Assembly (NCBI GenBank): GCA_947501275.1
Contig: CANMVD010000001.1
Coordinates: 62,001-126,000, forward strand
From: an uncultured Tateyamaria sp.
Lineage (GTDB): Bacteria; Pseudomonadota; Alphaproteobacteria; Rhodobacterales; Rhodobacteraceae
Reading direction: 5' to 3'
DNA length: 64,000 bases
Part shown: in pieces, positions 39,270-48,104 of the stretch
How the letters are laid out: every line of letters starts with the position of its first letter
Numbering within the stretch: position 1 is the stretch's first letter
Translations under genes and position numbers: made by a program
Notes under the pieces: generated by a model
Database searches by the model: none
Told to the model about the DNA's origin: nothing
What the model saw: only the letters and a program-made list of their open reading frames with translations

Positions 39270-40117
39270 AATTCGCCACCTACACAACCCAAGGGGACAC
39301 CTATTACGGCGCAGTGGCCGAAGGCGGCATGATCCCGCTCTCGCCCAACTTCCCCAACTGGCCCACTCTGCGTGAGGTCATCGAAAACGACGGCCTGCAC
39401 GCGCTGGCCCGAGCCGCCGCAGGGCGCAGCGCCACGCACACCGATGTCACCTACCAAATCCCCGTGCCCAACCCCGAAAAAATCATTTGCGTCGGCGTTA
39501 ACTTCCCCGACCGCAATGCGGAATACAAAGACGGGCAGGACGCGCCGCCGAACATGTCCCTCTTCCCGCGTTTTCCACGCAGTTTCACGGGCCATGCGCA
39601 GCCCATCATTCGCCCGCCAGAAAGCGAGAAACTCGACTATGAGGGCGAGATCGCGATTGTTATCGGCAAAGCCGGGCGACGCATCGTCGAGGCCGACGCC
39701 TATGACCACATCGCGGCCCTAACGCTCTGCAACGAGGGCACAATTCGCGACTGGGTCCGACACGCCAAATTCAATGTCACCCAAGGCAAAAACTGGGACA
39801 ATTCCGGCGCCATGGGTCCGTGGCTCGTGCCTTTCACCCACGGCGCTCAACTCGACGACATCCGCCTCACCACCCACGTGAACGGGGAGTTGCGCCAAGA
39901 CGACCGCACCTCGCGCATGTTGTTCCCCATCCGCCGTCAGATCGCTTACATCTCGACTTTCACCACACTTGTCCCCGGAGACATCATCGTCACAGGCACG
40001 CCCACAGGCGCAGGGGCGCGGTTCGATCCGCCCAAATTCCTGATGCCCGGTGACGTGGTCGAAGTAGCGGCTGAGGGCATCGGCACCCTGCGCTCCGAGG
40101 TGGCAGATGACACCTGA
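39266..40117 (+). CDS. hpaG: Fumarylacetoacetate hydrolase-family protein, HpaG-like
   Basis: 283 aa. FAH fold: EKIICVGVNFPDRNAEYKDG, metal-binding LDYEGEIAIVIGKAGRRIVE, QGKNWDNSGAMGPWLVP and VPGDIIVTGTPTGAGARF. In the homoprotocatechuate pathway HpaG decarboxylates 5-oxo-pent-3-ene-1,2,5-tricarboxylate and/or isomerises the product. Only one FAH domain is present (E. coli HpaG has two) and no HpaF isomerase gene follows. Start overlaps the decarboxylase stop (ATGA); 11-bp overlap with hpaH. Confidence 0.85.
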   Translation: MKFATYTTQGDTYYGAVAEGGMIPLSPNFPNWPTLREVIENDGLHALARAAAGRSATHTDVTYQIPVPNPEKIICVGVNFPDRNAEYKDGQDAPPNMSLFPRFPRSFTGHAQPIIRPPESEKLDYEGEIAIVIGKAGRRIVEADAYDHIAALTLCNEGTIRDWVRHAKFNVTQGKNWDNSGAMGPWLVPFTHGAQLDDIRLTTHVNGELRQDDRTSRMLFPIRRQIAYISTFTTLVPGDIIVTGTPTGAGARFDPPKFLMPGDVVEVAAEGIGTLRSEVADDT

Positions 40118-40901
40118 ACAGCACAAAAACGCAGCCGCTGCCCTGCTGCAGGCCGAACGCACCCGCACCCAGATTGGCGTATTGTCGGTGGCCTACCCCG
40201 ATATCACCATGGACGACGCCTATGCGATCCAGACTCAATTCGTGGACGCCAAAGTCGCTGCCGGAGATCCGGTGGTTGGCTGGAAAATCGGGCTGACCAG
40301 CCGAGCCATGCAAATGGCGCTGAACATCGACATTCCCGACAGCGGGGTGCTGACGCGCTCAATGCAGTTTGACACAGGCGCGACAATCCCCGCCGGACAT
40401 TTCATCGAACCAAGGATTGAGGCCGAGATCGCTTTTGTGATGAAATCCGATATCGGCGGCGCGGATGTGACGCGCGACGATGTGCTTGCCGCCACCGGTT
40501 ATGTCGCCCCGGCGCTGGAAATCCTCGACACCCGCATCCTGCGCACCGACCCCACCACAGGCCAAGCGCGCAAGGTCTTTGACACGATCTCTGACAACGC
40601 CGCCAATGCGGGGATCGTGATGGGGCTCGAACGGCACAAGCCCGAAAACCTCCGCTGGGTCGGGGCCATCGTCAGGGTCGGCGAAACGGTTGAGGAAACT
40701 GGCCTTGGCGCGGGTGTACTAAATGATCCGGTTGAAAGCCTGGTCTGGCTGGCGCAGCGCATGGCGCTTTATGGCAATCGGATCAAAGCGGGGCAGGTTA
40801 TCCTGTCCGGCAGCTTTATCCGACCCATCGAATGCCCAGCAGGCACGCAGATTGACGCAGATTTTGGGTCCTTCGGATCGGTTGCGCTGAACTTTGCCTA
40901 A
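40107..40901 (+). CDS. hpaH: 2-oxo-hept-3-ene-1,7-dioate hydratase-like
   Basis: 264 aa. Hydratase/decarboxylase family (MhpD/HpaH): TMDDAYAIQTQFVDAKVAAG, VVGWKIGLTSRAMQMALNID, MQFDTG and EPRIEAEIAFVM with the Mg ligand, and LGAGVLNDPVESLVWLAQRM. Hydrates the linear oxo-acid before aldol cleavage. Last gene of the rightward operon; the aldolase HpaI is missing from the window. Overlaps hpaG by 11 bp, and its stop overlaps the convergent glucokinase stop by 4 bp. Confidence 0.88.
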   Translation: MTPEQHKNAAAALLQAERTRTQIGVLSVAYPDITMDDAYAIQTQFVDAKVAAGDPVVGWKIGLTSRAMQMALNIDIPDSGVLTRSMQFDTGATIPAGHFIEPRIEAEIAFVMKSDIGGADVTRDDVLAATGYVAPALEILDTRILRTDPTTGQARKVFDTISDNAANAGIVMGLERHKPENLRWVGAIVRVGETVEETGLGAGVLNDPVESLVWLAQRMALYGNRIKAGQVILSGSFIRPIECPAGTQIDADFGSFGSVALNFA

Positions 40902-41845
40902 ACGTCCGCTTGCCGTGCGCGCGCCAACAAGCGCGCCGTGCACCCACCCAATGCAACCGTGTCGGACACAAACAGGAATGCGGGAATGCGGGCAAACTGC
41001 CCATCAAAGCTGGCATCGTCGCGCAACGGCTTCAGAACGTTTTCGCGCCGCTCTGGCGCCAGCAGAAACTTGGCCAGTGACCCGTTGAAGTAAAGGCCCG
41101 CGCGCGGGAAATACGCGTAGGCCAATTCACGCACCATCAACGAAAACGCTTCTGCACAGGTCTCCATCGCCTCCCGGGCGCGGGGATCATCACTTTTGGC
41201 CAGTGCCTCGGCGGTGTCGACGTCAACGCCAATGACCTGGGCCAGACGCACCAGACCAACGCCGGAAAACAGGTTCTCCACAGTCTCAAAACGCGACGTG
41301 TCGGGCAAATGAGCGCGCAACACGGCCATCACGCTGACCGGAAGGCTTGCGTGGCCTTGCTCGGCAGTGAAGACCACACCGCTTTCCATATCCACGGCCG
41401 AGACGTTGAACCCGGTGCCAAGGCCAACCACCAGCGCCTGACCAGAGCGGCCCAGACGGGCACCCTCGTGCAAGGGTTCAACTGCATCTGCGGCAACGGT
41501 TGGCACCGCCTGACCCAAAGCCTCAAGGTCGTTCATCAACGTGACTTCACATGCGCCAAGCTGCATGGCCAATGCATCGGCGTCAAAATCCCAGTTGCGG
41601 TTGGTCAGACGGGCATGACGGCCCGCCACCGGTCCGGCCACGGCAATGACGACAAGATCAGGACAGGTGCGACCCGCCAGATAGGTGCGCACCAGATCCA
41701 GAAACCCGCCATGGGATGCATTGCGCTGGCTGACGACGGTGTCCCCCAGAACCCCGTCGCGCCCAACAAAGGCAAGGCGGGTATTCGTCCCGCCTACATC
41801 AGCCACAAGGCCGATAGCCCCGTCCTGTGCCGTCCCACCGTCCAT
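40898..41845 (-). CDS. glk: Glucokinase
   Basis: 315 aa. Cytosolic, phosphorylates glucose with ATP to glucose-6-phosphate. Phosphate-1 motif LVADVGGTNTRLAFVG, sugar contacts LTNRNWDFDADALA and MNDLEALGQA, ATP motif VVGLGTGFNVSAV and QGHASLPVS. It is the non-ROK Glk type. Its ATG overlaps the stop of the sugar ABC ATPase gene (TAATG), so it is the last gene of the transporter operon. That linkage suggests the imported sugar is glucose, or that glucose is one substrate. Confidence 0.9.
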   Translation of the reverse strand: MDGGTAQDGAIGLVADVGGTNTRLAFVGRDGVLGDTVVSQRNASHGGFLDLVRTYLAGRTCPDLVVIAVAGPVAGRHARLTNRNWDFDADALAMQLGACEVTLMNDLEALGQAVPTVAADAVEPLHEGARLGRSGQALVVGLGTGFNVSAVDMESGVVFTAEQGHASLPVSVMAVLRAHLPDTSRFETVENLFSGVGLVRLAQVIGVDVDTAEALAKSDDPRAREAMETCAEAFSLMVRELAYAYFPRAGLYFNGSLAKFLLAPERRENVLKPLRDDASFDGQFARIPAFLFVSDTVALGGCTARLLARARQADV

Positions 41846-42618
41846 TACGCCTCGCTCGGATGCTTGCCCAAAATGATCATGCCAAGCAGGTCATCGTCCG
41901 TCACATCGTCAACGTCAACCGTACCAACCAATTTTCCGTTTTTCATCACCGACGCGCGATCACACAGCTCCATCACATCATGAATGTCGTGGCTGATCAG
42001 GAAGATGCCAATGCCATCCGCTTTCAATTGCTGGATCAATTCGGACACCATTTGTGTCTCATGCGGGCCAAGGGCCGCCGTTGGTTCGTCCATGATCAGG
42101 ATGCGGGCGTTGAAATAGACCGCGCGCGCAATGGCGACAGACTGGCGCTGACCACCAGACAAGGCCGACACCGGGTCCTTGAACTTTTTGAAGTTCGGAT
42201 TGAGACGCGCCATGATCTTGCGTGTCTCGGCCTCCATCGCGTCATCGTCGACAAAGCCGATGGATGACACCAGTTCCCGTCCGAGGAACAGGTTGGAAGC
42301 TGCATCAAGATTGTCGGCCAAGGCCAGCGTCTGGTAGATCGTCTCGATATTGTGGGCACGCGCATCGCGGGGCGAGTTGATCGTGACCTTCTCGCCGTTG
42401 ACGTAGATGTCGCCCGAATCCTTGCCATAGGCGCCCGACAGGATCTTGATCAGGGTCGATTTGCCCGCACCGTTGTGACCCAGCAGGCCGACAACTTCAC
42501 CGGGGTAAAGATCAACCGAGACATGGTCCACCGCGTGCACCCCACCAAAGGAAATGCAGATGTCGCGCATATCGACCAGCGGTGTGCCAGTGCGATCAAT
42601 TTGCTTAGAAGCACTCAT
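41845..42618 (-). CDS. Sugar ABC transporter ATP-binding protein, single-domain
   Basis: 257 aa with one ABC domain: Walker [18 protein letters not shown], signature [15 protein letters not shown], Walker [17 protein letters not shown]. XylG, RbsA and MglA are normally double (about 500 aa), so this is a half-size type like FrcA that must work as a homodimer. Overlaps the permease stop by 4 bp and glk by 1 bp. Drives import with the permease (42615) and the XylF-like binding protein. Confidence 0.92.
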   Translation of the reverse strand: MSASKQIDRTGTPLVDMRDICISFGGVHAVDHVSVDLYPGEVVGLLGHNGAGKSTLIKILSGAYGKDSGDIYVNGEKVTINSPRDARAHNIETIYQTLALADNLDAASNLFLGRELVSSIGFVDDDAMEAETRKIMARLNPNFKKFKDPVSALSGGQRQSVAIARAVYFNARILIMDEPTAALGPHETQMVSELIQQLKADGIGIFLISHDIHDVMELCDRASVMKNGKLVGTVDVDDVTDDDLLGMIILGKHPSEA

Positions 42619-43952
42619 TTCGAAGCCCTCCGATAGAGGTTATCCAGATAGACGGCCAGCACCAGAACCGAACCGACAACGACCTGTTGGATGGCCGCAT
42701 CGAAACCGATCAACACCATGCCGGTTTGCAGGGATTGCATGACGAAAGCCCCAAGGATGGCACCGTAGATCGTACCCACGCCACCAGCCAGAGATGTGCC
42801 GCCGATGACGGCTGCTGCGATGACGTAGAGCTCATCGAGCGTCCCGAGCGCATTGGTCGCAGACCCCAGGCGGGCTGAGGCCACCGAGGCAGACAGGCCG
42901 GTCAGGAACCCCATGAGGGCAAAAATCTTGACCGTCATCCATTTGGTGTTGATGCCTGCAAGCGCTGCCGCTTCCGGGTTGCCGCCAATGGCGTAAACGT
43001 AGCGGCCAAAGCGCGTGCGGCTCATCAGCAGGGTCATGGCAATGGCCACGGCCAGCAGGATCAGGACCGGGATGGCAAAACCGTGGCTGATGAACAGACC
43101 ACCTTCGGGGATGGTGATGCCTTCGGCTTCGGCGTAACGGCGCACAACGCCGCGTGGCCATGGATAGGCATTGACCAACATAACCGCACCGATCACGGCT
43201 GCGCCACTGATCAACGCGATAAAGCTGTCAGCCCACATGGGGCGCTGTGCAAACCCGTGCTTTTCGCGTTGCTTGCGACCGGCGAAGACAAGGGACACGA
43301 CAACCGCGACACCAATGATGCCCACGATCCAGGACCCTGTCGCGCCAACAGCGCCTTCGGGTGTGCCGCCCAGCAGGCGGAACGTGCTGTCAACGGGCGA
43401 AATCGTTTCACCGCGCGCCACGAGGAACGCGGCCCCGCGCCAGACCAGCAAGCCGCCAAGCGTGACGATAAAGGCCGGGATTTGCATGTAAGCGATCATG
43501 TAGCCGTGGAACGCGCCCACGATCGTGCCCGTGATCAGGCCCACGATGACGGCGATGATCCAGATCGACCAATGTTCCAGACCCACAAGCTGTGGCAGAA
43601 ACCAGACCTGTGTAACACCCATGACAATGGCGCAAAATCCGAGGACAGACCCGACGGACAGATCGATATGGCGGGTCACGATCACCAGAACCATGCCACA
43701 GGCCATAATGCCAATCGAAGACGTCTGAACGCTGAGGTTCCACAGGTTGCGCGGCGTCAGGAATGCGCCAAATCCGTTGACCAGCGCGCCGTACATGTGA
43801 AAGCCGATCCAGATCAGGGCCAGCGCACCCAACATGCCCAAAAGGCGGGTATCAAGCTCGGTGGCTTGCAGAAAACGACCCATCAGACCTTTGGCAGGTG
43901 GCGGGGTCGGAGCGCCGGCGCTTTGCGGCGTGTCTTGCGAAGTATCAGTCAT
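42615..43952 (-). CDS. Sugar ABC transporter permease, XylH/FrcC-like
   Basis: 445 aa with some 10-12 hydrophobic helices; BPD_transp_2 family. Sequence features: [60 protein letters not shown] and [20 protein letters not shown]. The long soluble loop [15 protein letters not shown] between helices is XylH-like. ATG 43952 ([10 protein letters not shown]) is preferred; the frame extends 14 codons upstream. A 144-bp gap holding a 10-bp hairpin separates it from the binding-protein gene. Confidence 0.92.
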   Translation of the reverse strand: MTDTSQDTPQSAGAPTPPPAKGLMGRFLQATELDTRLLGMLGALALIWIGFHMYGALVNGFGAFLTPRNLWNLSVQTSSIGIMACGMVLVIVTRHIDLSVGSVLGFCAIVMGVTQVWFLPQLVGLEHWSIWIIAVIVGLITGTIVGAFHGYMIAYMQIPAFIVTLGGLLVWRGAAFLVARGETISPVDSTFRLLGGTPEGAVGATGSWIVGIIGVAVVVSLVFAGRKQREKHGFAQRPMWADSFIALISGAAVIGAVMLVNAYPWPRGVVRRYAEAEGITIPEGGLFISHGFAIPVLILLAVAIAMTLLMSRTRFGRYVYAIGGNPEAAALAGINTKWMTVKIFALMGFLTGLSASVASARLGSATNALGTLDELYVIAAAVIGGTSLAGGVGTIYGAILGAFVMQSLQTGMVLIGFDAAIQQVVVGSVLVLAVYLDNLYRRASK

Positions 43953-44045
43953 CTTGGTGTCCCGGATACAGGGCGGCTGTGACCACACGAGCATGTCCCG
44001 AGCGGTGCGCGCACGCAGATGATGTCATGGAAAAAGGGTGGATAC

Positions 44046-44077
44046 GCACCGGCGGCAAACGAACGCGCCGCCGGTGC
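44046..44077 (-). promoter_or_regulatory. Stem-loop downstream of the sugar-binding protein gene
   Basis: GCACCGGCGG / CCGCCGGTGC, perfect 10-bp arms with a 12-nt loop, between the binding-protein stop (44097) and the permease start. Such hairpins commonly stabilise the abundant binding-protein mRNA or reduce read-through. Confidence 0.6.
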
Positions 44078-44096
44078 AGAAGGGTGAAACCCTGTC

Positions 44097-45128
44097 TTAG
44101 CAGCCGTCAACACCGTCGATGGCACCGGCACACACTTTGTCTTTGGCAATGTGGCCTGCGTCGATCACGGCGCTGATGTTGTCTTTGGTGATCGGCGTAG
44201 GTGCGAGGAAGATTGCGTTCATTTCAACGCCCTTCTCACCACCGGACCATTTCTCGGCACCGTCCACATCAGCCAGGGCAGTGCCACCGGCCAGCGCAAC
44301 AGCGATCTCAGCGGCTTTGCCACCCAGATCCAGAGCGTTTTTCCAGACCGACACGGTCTGCTCGCCACGGGCAACACGGTTCAGAGCGGCGTGGTCGCCG
44401 TCCTGGCCACCAACTGGCACATCAAGGCCCTGCGCTTGCAGAGCGGCGATTGCACCACCGGCCATGCCGTCGTTCTGGGACAGAACCGCGTCAACATTGT
44501 TGTTGGCCGCTGTCAGGATCTGTTCCATGTTCTTTTGCGCATTGTCAGGCTTCCAGCCATCCGAGAATGCCTCGCCGACGATGGTGATCTTGCCAGCTGC
44601 AACATCGTCACCAATAACTTCCATCATGCCTTCCAGAAGGAAACCGGCATTTGGATCGCCCTTGTCGCCCTTGATAATGGCATAGTTGCCGGTCGGCTGC
44701 GCCGCCTTGACGGTTTCGGCAATGATGCGGCCGACGCCTTTGTTGTCAAAAGTCAGGTAGAAGGTACGGTCGTCTTCGATGAGACGGTCATAACCCACAA
44801 CCGGAATGCCTTCATTGTCAGCTTGGTCGATGGCGGGGCCGATGGCATCTTTGTCCATGGCCAGAATGATCAGGGCATCTGCACCCTGAGCGATCAGCGC
44901 TTCAACGTCTGTCAGCTGCTTGGCGGCAGAAGCCTGCGCGTCTGCAGAGATATATGTCGCGCCCAGCTCTTCCAGCTGTGCCTTGATGGCGGCTTCGTCT
45001 GTTTTCCAGCGCTCTTCCTGGAAGTTCGACCAGCTGACGCCAACGGTTACACCGTGGCCGTCCGCAAAGACTGGGGTCGAGAGCATTGTGGCAGCCGCGA
45101 GGGCGCCGATTAGCGTGCGTCGTTTCAT
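44097..45128 (-). CDS. xylF: Sugar ABC transporter substrate-binding protein, XylF-like
   Basis: 343 aa, periplasmic. Signal peptide MKRRTLIGALAAATMLSTPV then FADG. Peripla_BP_4 fold: VTVGVSWSNFQEERWKTDEA, AQGADALIILAMDKDAIGPA, GIPVVGYDRLIEDDRTFYLT and the XylF-type VDAVLSQNDGMAGGAIAALQ and VGGQDGDHAALNRVARGEQT. Xylose or glucose are possible ligands; the adjacent glucokinase favours glucose. First gene of the operon and divergent from a ROK repressor. The operator-like sequence 45198-45223 lies about 70 bp upstream. Confidence 0.9.
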   Translation of the reverse strand: MKRRTLIGALAAATMLSTPVFADGHGVTVGVSWSNFQEERWKTDEAAIKAQLEELGATYISADAQASAAKQLTDVEALIAQGADALIILAMDKDAIGPAIDQADNEGIPVVGYDRLIEDDRTFYLTFDNKGVGRIIAETVKAAQPTGNYAIIKGDKGDPNAGFLLEGMMEVIGDDVAAGKITIVGEAFSDGWKPDNAQKNMEQILTAANNNVDAVLSQNDGMAGGAIAALQAQGLDVPVGGQDGDHAALNRVARGEQTVSVWKNALDLGGKAAEIAVALAGGTALADVDGAEKWSGGEKGVEMNAIFLAPTPITKDNISAVIDAGHIAKDKVCAGAIDGVDGC

Positions 45129-45197
45129 GTGAGTCCTCCCAAAGACTTTTGCCGCTCTGCAGTGTTGCGTCAGTGCGGTTCGCTTATTGTTAGCCGT

Positions 45198-45223
45198 TTA
45201 AATTCGAAAAGCAAATTAAATTG
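45198..45223. promoter_or_regulatory. ROK operator candidate, xylF-like promoter
   Basis: TTAAATTC-GAAAAGC-AAATTAAATTG, AT-rich with TTAAATT / AAATTAA half-sites around a C-x5-GC centre, similar to NagC/Mlc-type operators. A close relative (20 of 26 identical) occurs at 49447-49472. Confidence 0.6.
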
Positions 45224-45308
45224 GACAGCTTTGCAAAAAAGCGTCAGTATCCATATCAGGGGCTGCGGGCAATGACCTGCGGCGGGGAGAAAAAAGAAAG
45301 TAATATCA

Positions 45309-46514
45309 ATGGTATTCGGTCATCAAAAGGTCGAAAGCAGACGGCTGGTTTTGCGGGAGATTTCCCAGCATGGCCCCCTGCCCCGCATCGATTTATCTCA
45401 ACGCACGGGCATCAGCCGGGCCACCGTGACCTCTGTAACAGCCGACCTTTTGCGTGGTGGATTGATCGAAGAAGTGCCCCGCGAATCACGTGCAGACGAA
45501 GTTGCGCGTGGTCGTCCGAGGGTCGATCTGAAGATTTCGGGACCGGCACATCTGGTGGCTGGGTTGAAAGTATCGGATCACGCGATTTCCTGCGTATTGA
45601 TGGATTTTGAGGGTGCCCATGTGGCAGATCATGTCCACACGCTGACCAAGACCCAGCATTCGCCTGTTGAGCTGGCACAGGAAATCGCTGCAGGTCTTGA
45701 GGCGCTGATTGCAGACAGCGGGCACGGCCTTGGCGATATATCGGGTGTCGGCGTTGGGCTGGCCGGGATCGTGGATGCGGAACATGGGCTGATCTATTGG
45801 TCGCCCTCTCTTGATCAACGCAACGTTCAGCTGGGCGACGTCCTACGCGGACATCTGGGCATCCCCGTTTATCTCGACAATGACGCCAACCTCGTGGCCA
45901 TGGCCGAACTGACCTTTGGCAAGGGCAAGGACCATTCCGATTTCATTGTCATCACCATCGAAAGCGGTGTCGGCATGGGGATGGTGCTGGGCGGCAAGGT
46001 TTACCGCGGTACGCGCGGATGCGGTGCGGAATTCGGACACACCAAGGTGCATCTGGACGGCGCGTTATGCCGCTGCGGGCAGCGCGGCTGCCTTGAGGCT
46101 TATGTGGCCGATTACGCATTGGTGCGCGAGGCCGCCAGTGTCGGTGGTGTCGGCGCGGGCCAAACCACGTCCCAAGCCGTTGCCACCATCCTGAGCACCG
46201 CCCGCGCAGGTGATCCCACTGCACGCACCGTGGTTGAACGGGCTGGCAAGATGTTTGCCATGGGATTGGCGAATCTCGTCAACATCTTTGACCCGGAACT
46301 GGTGATCCTCGCAGGTGAGCAAATGGAATTTGACCACCTCTACGCCGATGCCGTGATCGAGCAGATGCAAAAGAGCATCGTGGAAATCGACAAGCCGGCA
46401 CCTCAGGTCGTTGTGCACAAGTGGGATACGTTGATGTGGGCACGCGGAGCCGCAGCCTATGCGCTTGAATTTGTTCAGGACGATGCGGTCGAGGCTTTGG
46501 CTGATGCGGTCTGA
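45309..46514 (+). CDS. ROK-family transcriptional repressor (XylR/NagC type)
   Basis: 401 aa. N-terminal HTH (QKVESRRLVLREISQHGPLP, IDLSQRTGISRATVTSVTA) joined to a sugar-kinase-like ROK domain with LDNDANLVAMAE, ESGVGMGMVLGGKVYRGTRG, the ROK signature GAEFGHTKV and the zinc-binding CRCGQRGCLEAY. Divergent from the XylF-like operon. ROK repressors of this kind respond to sugars or sugar phosphates, so it probably controls the transporter. The operator 45198-45223 lies between. Its stop overlaps the VCBS gene start by 11 bp. Confidence 0.93.
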   Translation: MVFGHQKVESRRLVLREISQHGPLPRIDLSQRTGISRATVTSVTADLLRGGLIEEVPRESRADEVARGRPRVDLKISGPAHLVAGLKVSDHAISCVLMDFEGAHVADHVHTLTKTQHSPVELAQEIAAGLEALIADSGHGLGDISGVGVGLAGIVDAEHGLIYWSPSLDQRNVQLGDVLRGHLGIPVYLDNDANLVAMAELTFGKGKDHSDFIVITIESGVGMGMVLGGKVYRGTRGCGAEFGHTKVHLDGALCRCGQRGCLEAYVADYALVREAASVGGVGAGQTTSQAVATILSTARAGDPTARTVVERAGKMFAMGLANLVNIFDPELVILAGEQMEFDHLYADAVIEQMQKSIVEIDKPAPQVVVHKWDTLMWARGAAAYALEFVQDDAVEALADAV

Positions 46515-48081
46515 TCCCCTCGGTCACAGCCCGTTCGATGCGCACGTCGTGGCAAGACGCCGCCCACGGGCTGCACGGATCGCAGGTTGCGCAATGCTCG
46601 CTCTTGCGCTGGCACCAGGCATGGCTTGGTCTGCTGATCCCTCGTTTACGCCCGTCCCGGTGCCCCTACACGTCTACGACGGAGGCTGGGAGCACTTTGT
46701 GGGCGGCGGACTTGCAGTGCTGGATTGTGACGGCGACATGCGCCCCGACATTGTTGCCGCAGGCGGGGCCAATCCCCCGATCCTGTTGCGTAACACGTCA
46801 GCCCACGGCGGCGCTGTCACCTTTGAGCAAGCCACCCCCACTGCCCTCGACATCACGGCCACCACTGGCGCCTATCCGCTGGACATCAACAACGACGCAA
46901 TCCTCGATCTGGTGATCCTGCGCCTTGGGCCCGACATGATCCTGACCGGGCGTGGTGACTGCACCTTTGATGCAGAACCGCTTACCGAACAGGACTCGTG
47001 GTCCACAGCTTTCTCTGCCACTTGGGAAATCGGACAAAGCGCACCGACCCTCGCCATCGGCCATTATGTTGACCGCGCCGACCCCGAAGGCCCGTTCGAG
47101 GCTTGCGACGACAACATCCTCTACCGTCCCGGCCCGCAAGGCTATGCGACCACAACCCTCGGACCAGGACATTGCGCCCTGTCGATGCTGTTCACGGACT
47201 GGGCGCGTACGGGGCGTGCCGACTTGCGGATCTCGAATGACCGTCACTACTACGTGCGCGACGGACAGGAACAACTCTGGGCGATGGAGGCCACACCGCG
47301 GCTCTACACCGAGGCAGATGGATGGGACCGCCATATGCTTTGGGGTATGGGCATCGCGGTGCGCGACATCGATCGGGACGGCCGGGACGAGGTCTACCTC
47401 AGTTCCATGGGCGACCAGCGCCTGATGCAACAGCAGGGCGACTTGCCGACCTACCGCGATGTTCCCTTTGCCATGGGCACAACAGCACAACGGCCCTACA
47501 TTGGCGATGACGGCCGGCCCTCGACCGGTTGGCACATCGCCTTTGGGGATGTGCAAAATGACGGGCGCGATGACGTATTCATCGCCAAGGGCAATGTGCA
47601 GCAAATGCCCGGTAACGCGATGGAAGACCCCAACAACCTGCTGATCGGCCAAGCCAATGGTAGCTTTGCCGAGAAAGGAGATGTTGCAGGCGTGGCCTCG
47701 GTTCACCGCTCGCGCGGGGCCGCTTTGGTCGACTTCAACGGCGATGGGCTTCTGGATCTGGCCGTGGTGAACCGTCGGGCTCCGCTCGAAATCTGGCAGA
47801 ACACGAGTGCAGTCACAGGAAATTGGATCAGCATTGACGCGCGCCAAAACGGGCTCAACACGCAGGCAGTCGGCGCGTGGATTGAGGTGGATGACGGAAC
47901 GCAGGTGCAGGCGCGCGAGATCACCGTCGGTGGTGGACATGCCGGAGGCGTATCTGGCCCACAGCATTTCGGCGTTGGTTCCGCGCACAGCGTCAAGGTC
48001 CGCATGCGTTGGCCGCGTGGCGATTGGAGCACGTGGCGCGCGCTCGACACCAATCAAACGGTCGTCAGTATCGCCCCTTAA
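46504..48081 (+). CDS. FG-GAP/VCBS repeat protein with ASPIC/UnbV C-terminus
   Basis: 525 aa. Signal-type hydrophobic stretch about residues 28-44 (LALALAPGMAWSA). Repeated beta-propeller blades each with calcium-binding D-x-D-x-D-x-x-x-D patterns (LDCDGDMRPDIVA, LDINNDAILDLVI, RDIDRDGRDEVYL, GDVQNDGRDDVFI, VDFNGDGLLDLAV). Then an ASPIC/UnbV domain (GAWIEVDDGTQVQAREITV, GPQHFGVGSA, RWPRGDWSTW). This layout matches CRTAC1-type secreted proteins. It overlaps the ROK gene by 11 bp and is convergent with the MauG-like gene. ATG 46504 with a GAGG site is preferred over 46594. Confidence 0.85.
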   Translation: MRSDPLGHSPFDAHVVARRRPRAARIAGCAMLALALAPGMAWSADPSFTPVPVPLHVYDGGWEHFVGGGLAVLDCDGDMRPDIVAAGGANPPILLRNTSAHGGAVTFEQATPTALDITATTGAYPLDINNDAILDLVILRLGPDMILTGRGDCTFDAEPLTEQDSWSTAFSATWEIGQSAPTLAIGHYVDRADPEGPFEACDDNILYRPGPQGYATTTLGPGHCALSMLFTDWARTGRADLRISNDRHYYVRDGQEQLWAMEATPRLYTEADGWDRHMLWGMGIAVRDIDRDGRDEVYLSSMGDQRLMQQQGDLPTYRDVPFAMGTTAQRPYIGDDGRPSTGWHIAFGDVQNDGRDDVFIAKGNVQQMPGNAMEDPNNLLIGQANGSFAEKGDVAGVASVHRSRGAALVDFNGDGLLDLAVVNRRAPLEIWQNTSAVTGNWISIDARQNGLNTQAVGAWIEVDDGTQVQAREITVGGGHAGGVSGPQHFGVGSAHSVKVRMRWPRGDWSTWRALDTNQTVVSIAP

Positions 48082-48104
48082 GCACTTCCCTAGGGGCGCT
48101 ACAT

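Noticed and set aside
40898-41845. ROK-type sugar kinase for the gene after the sugar ATPase
   Set aside because: Lacks the CxCGxxGCxE zinc motif; LVADVGGTNTRLAFVG and MNDLEALGQA are those of the Glk family.
46798-48057. Leftward 419-codon open frame
   Set aside because: Antisense of the VCBS gene; the plus strand shows signal peptide, repeated DxDxD blades and ASPIC domain.
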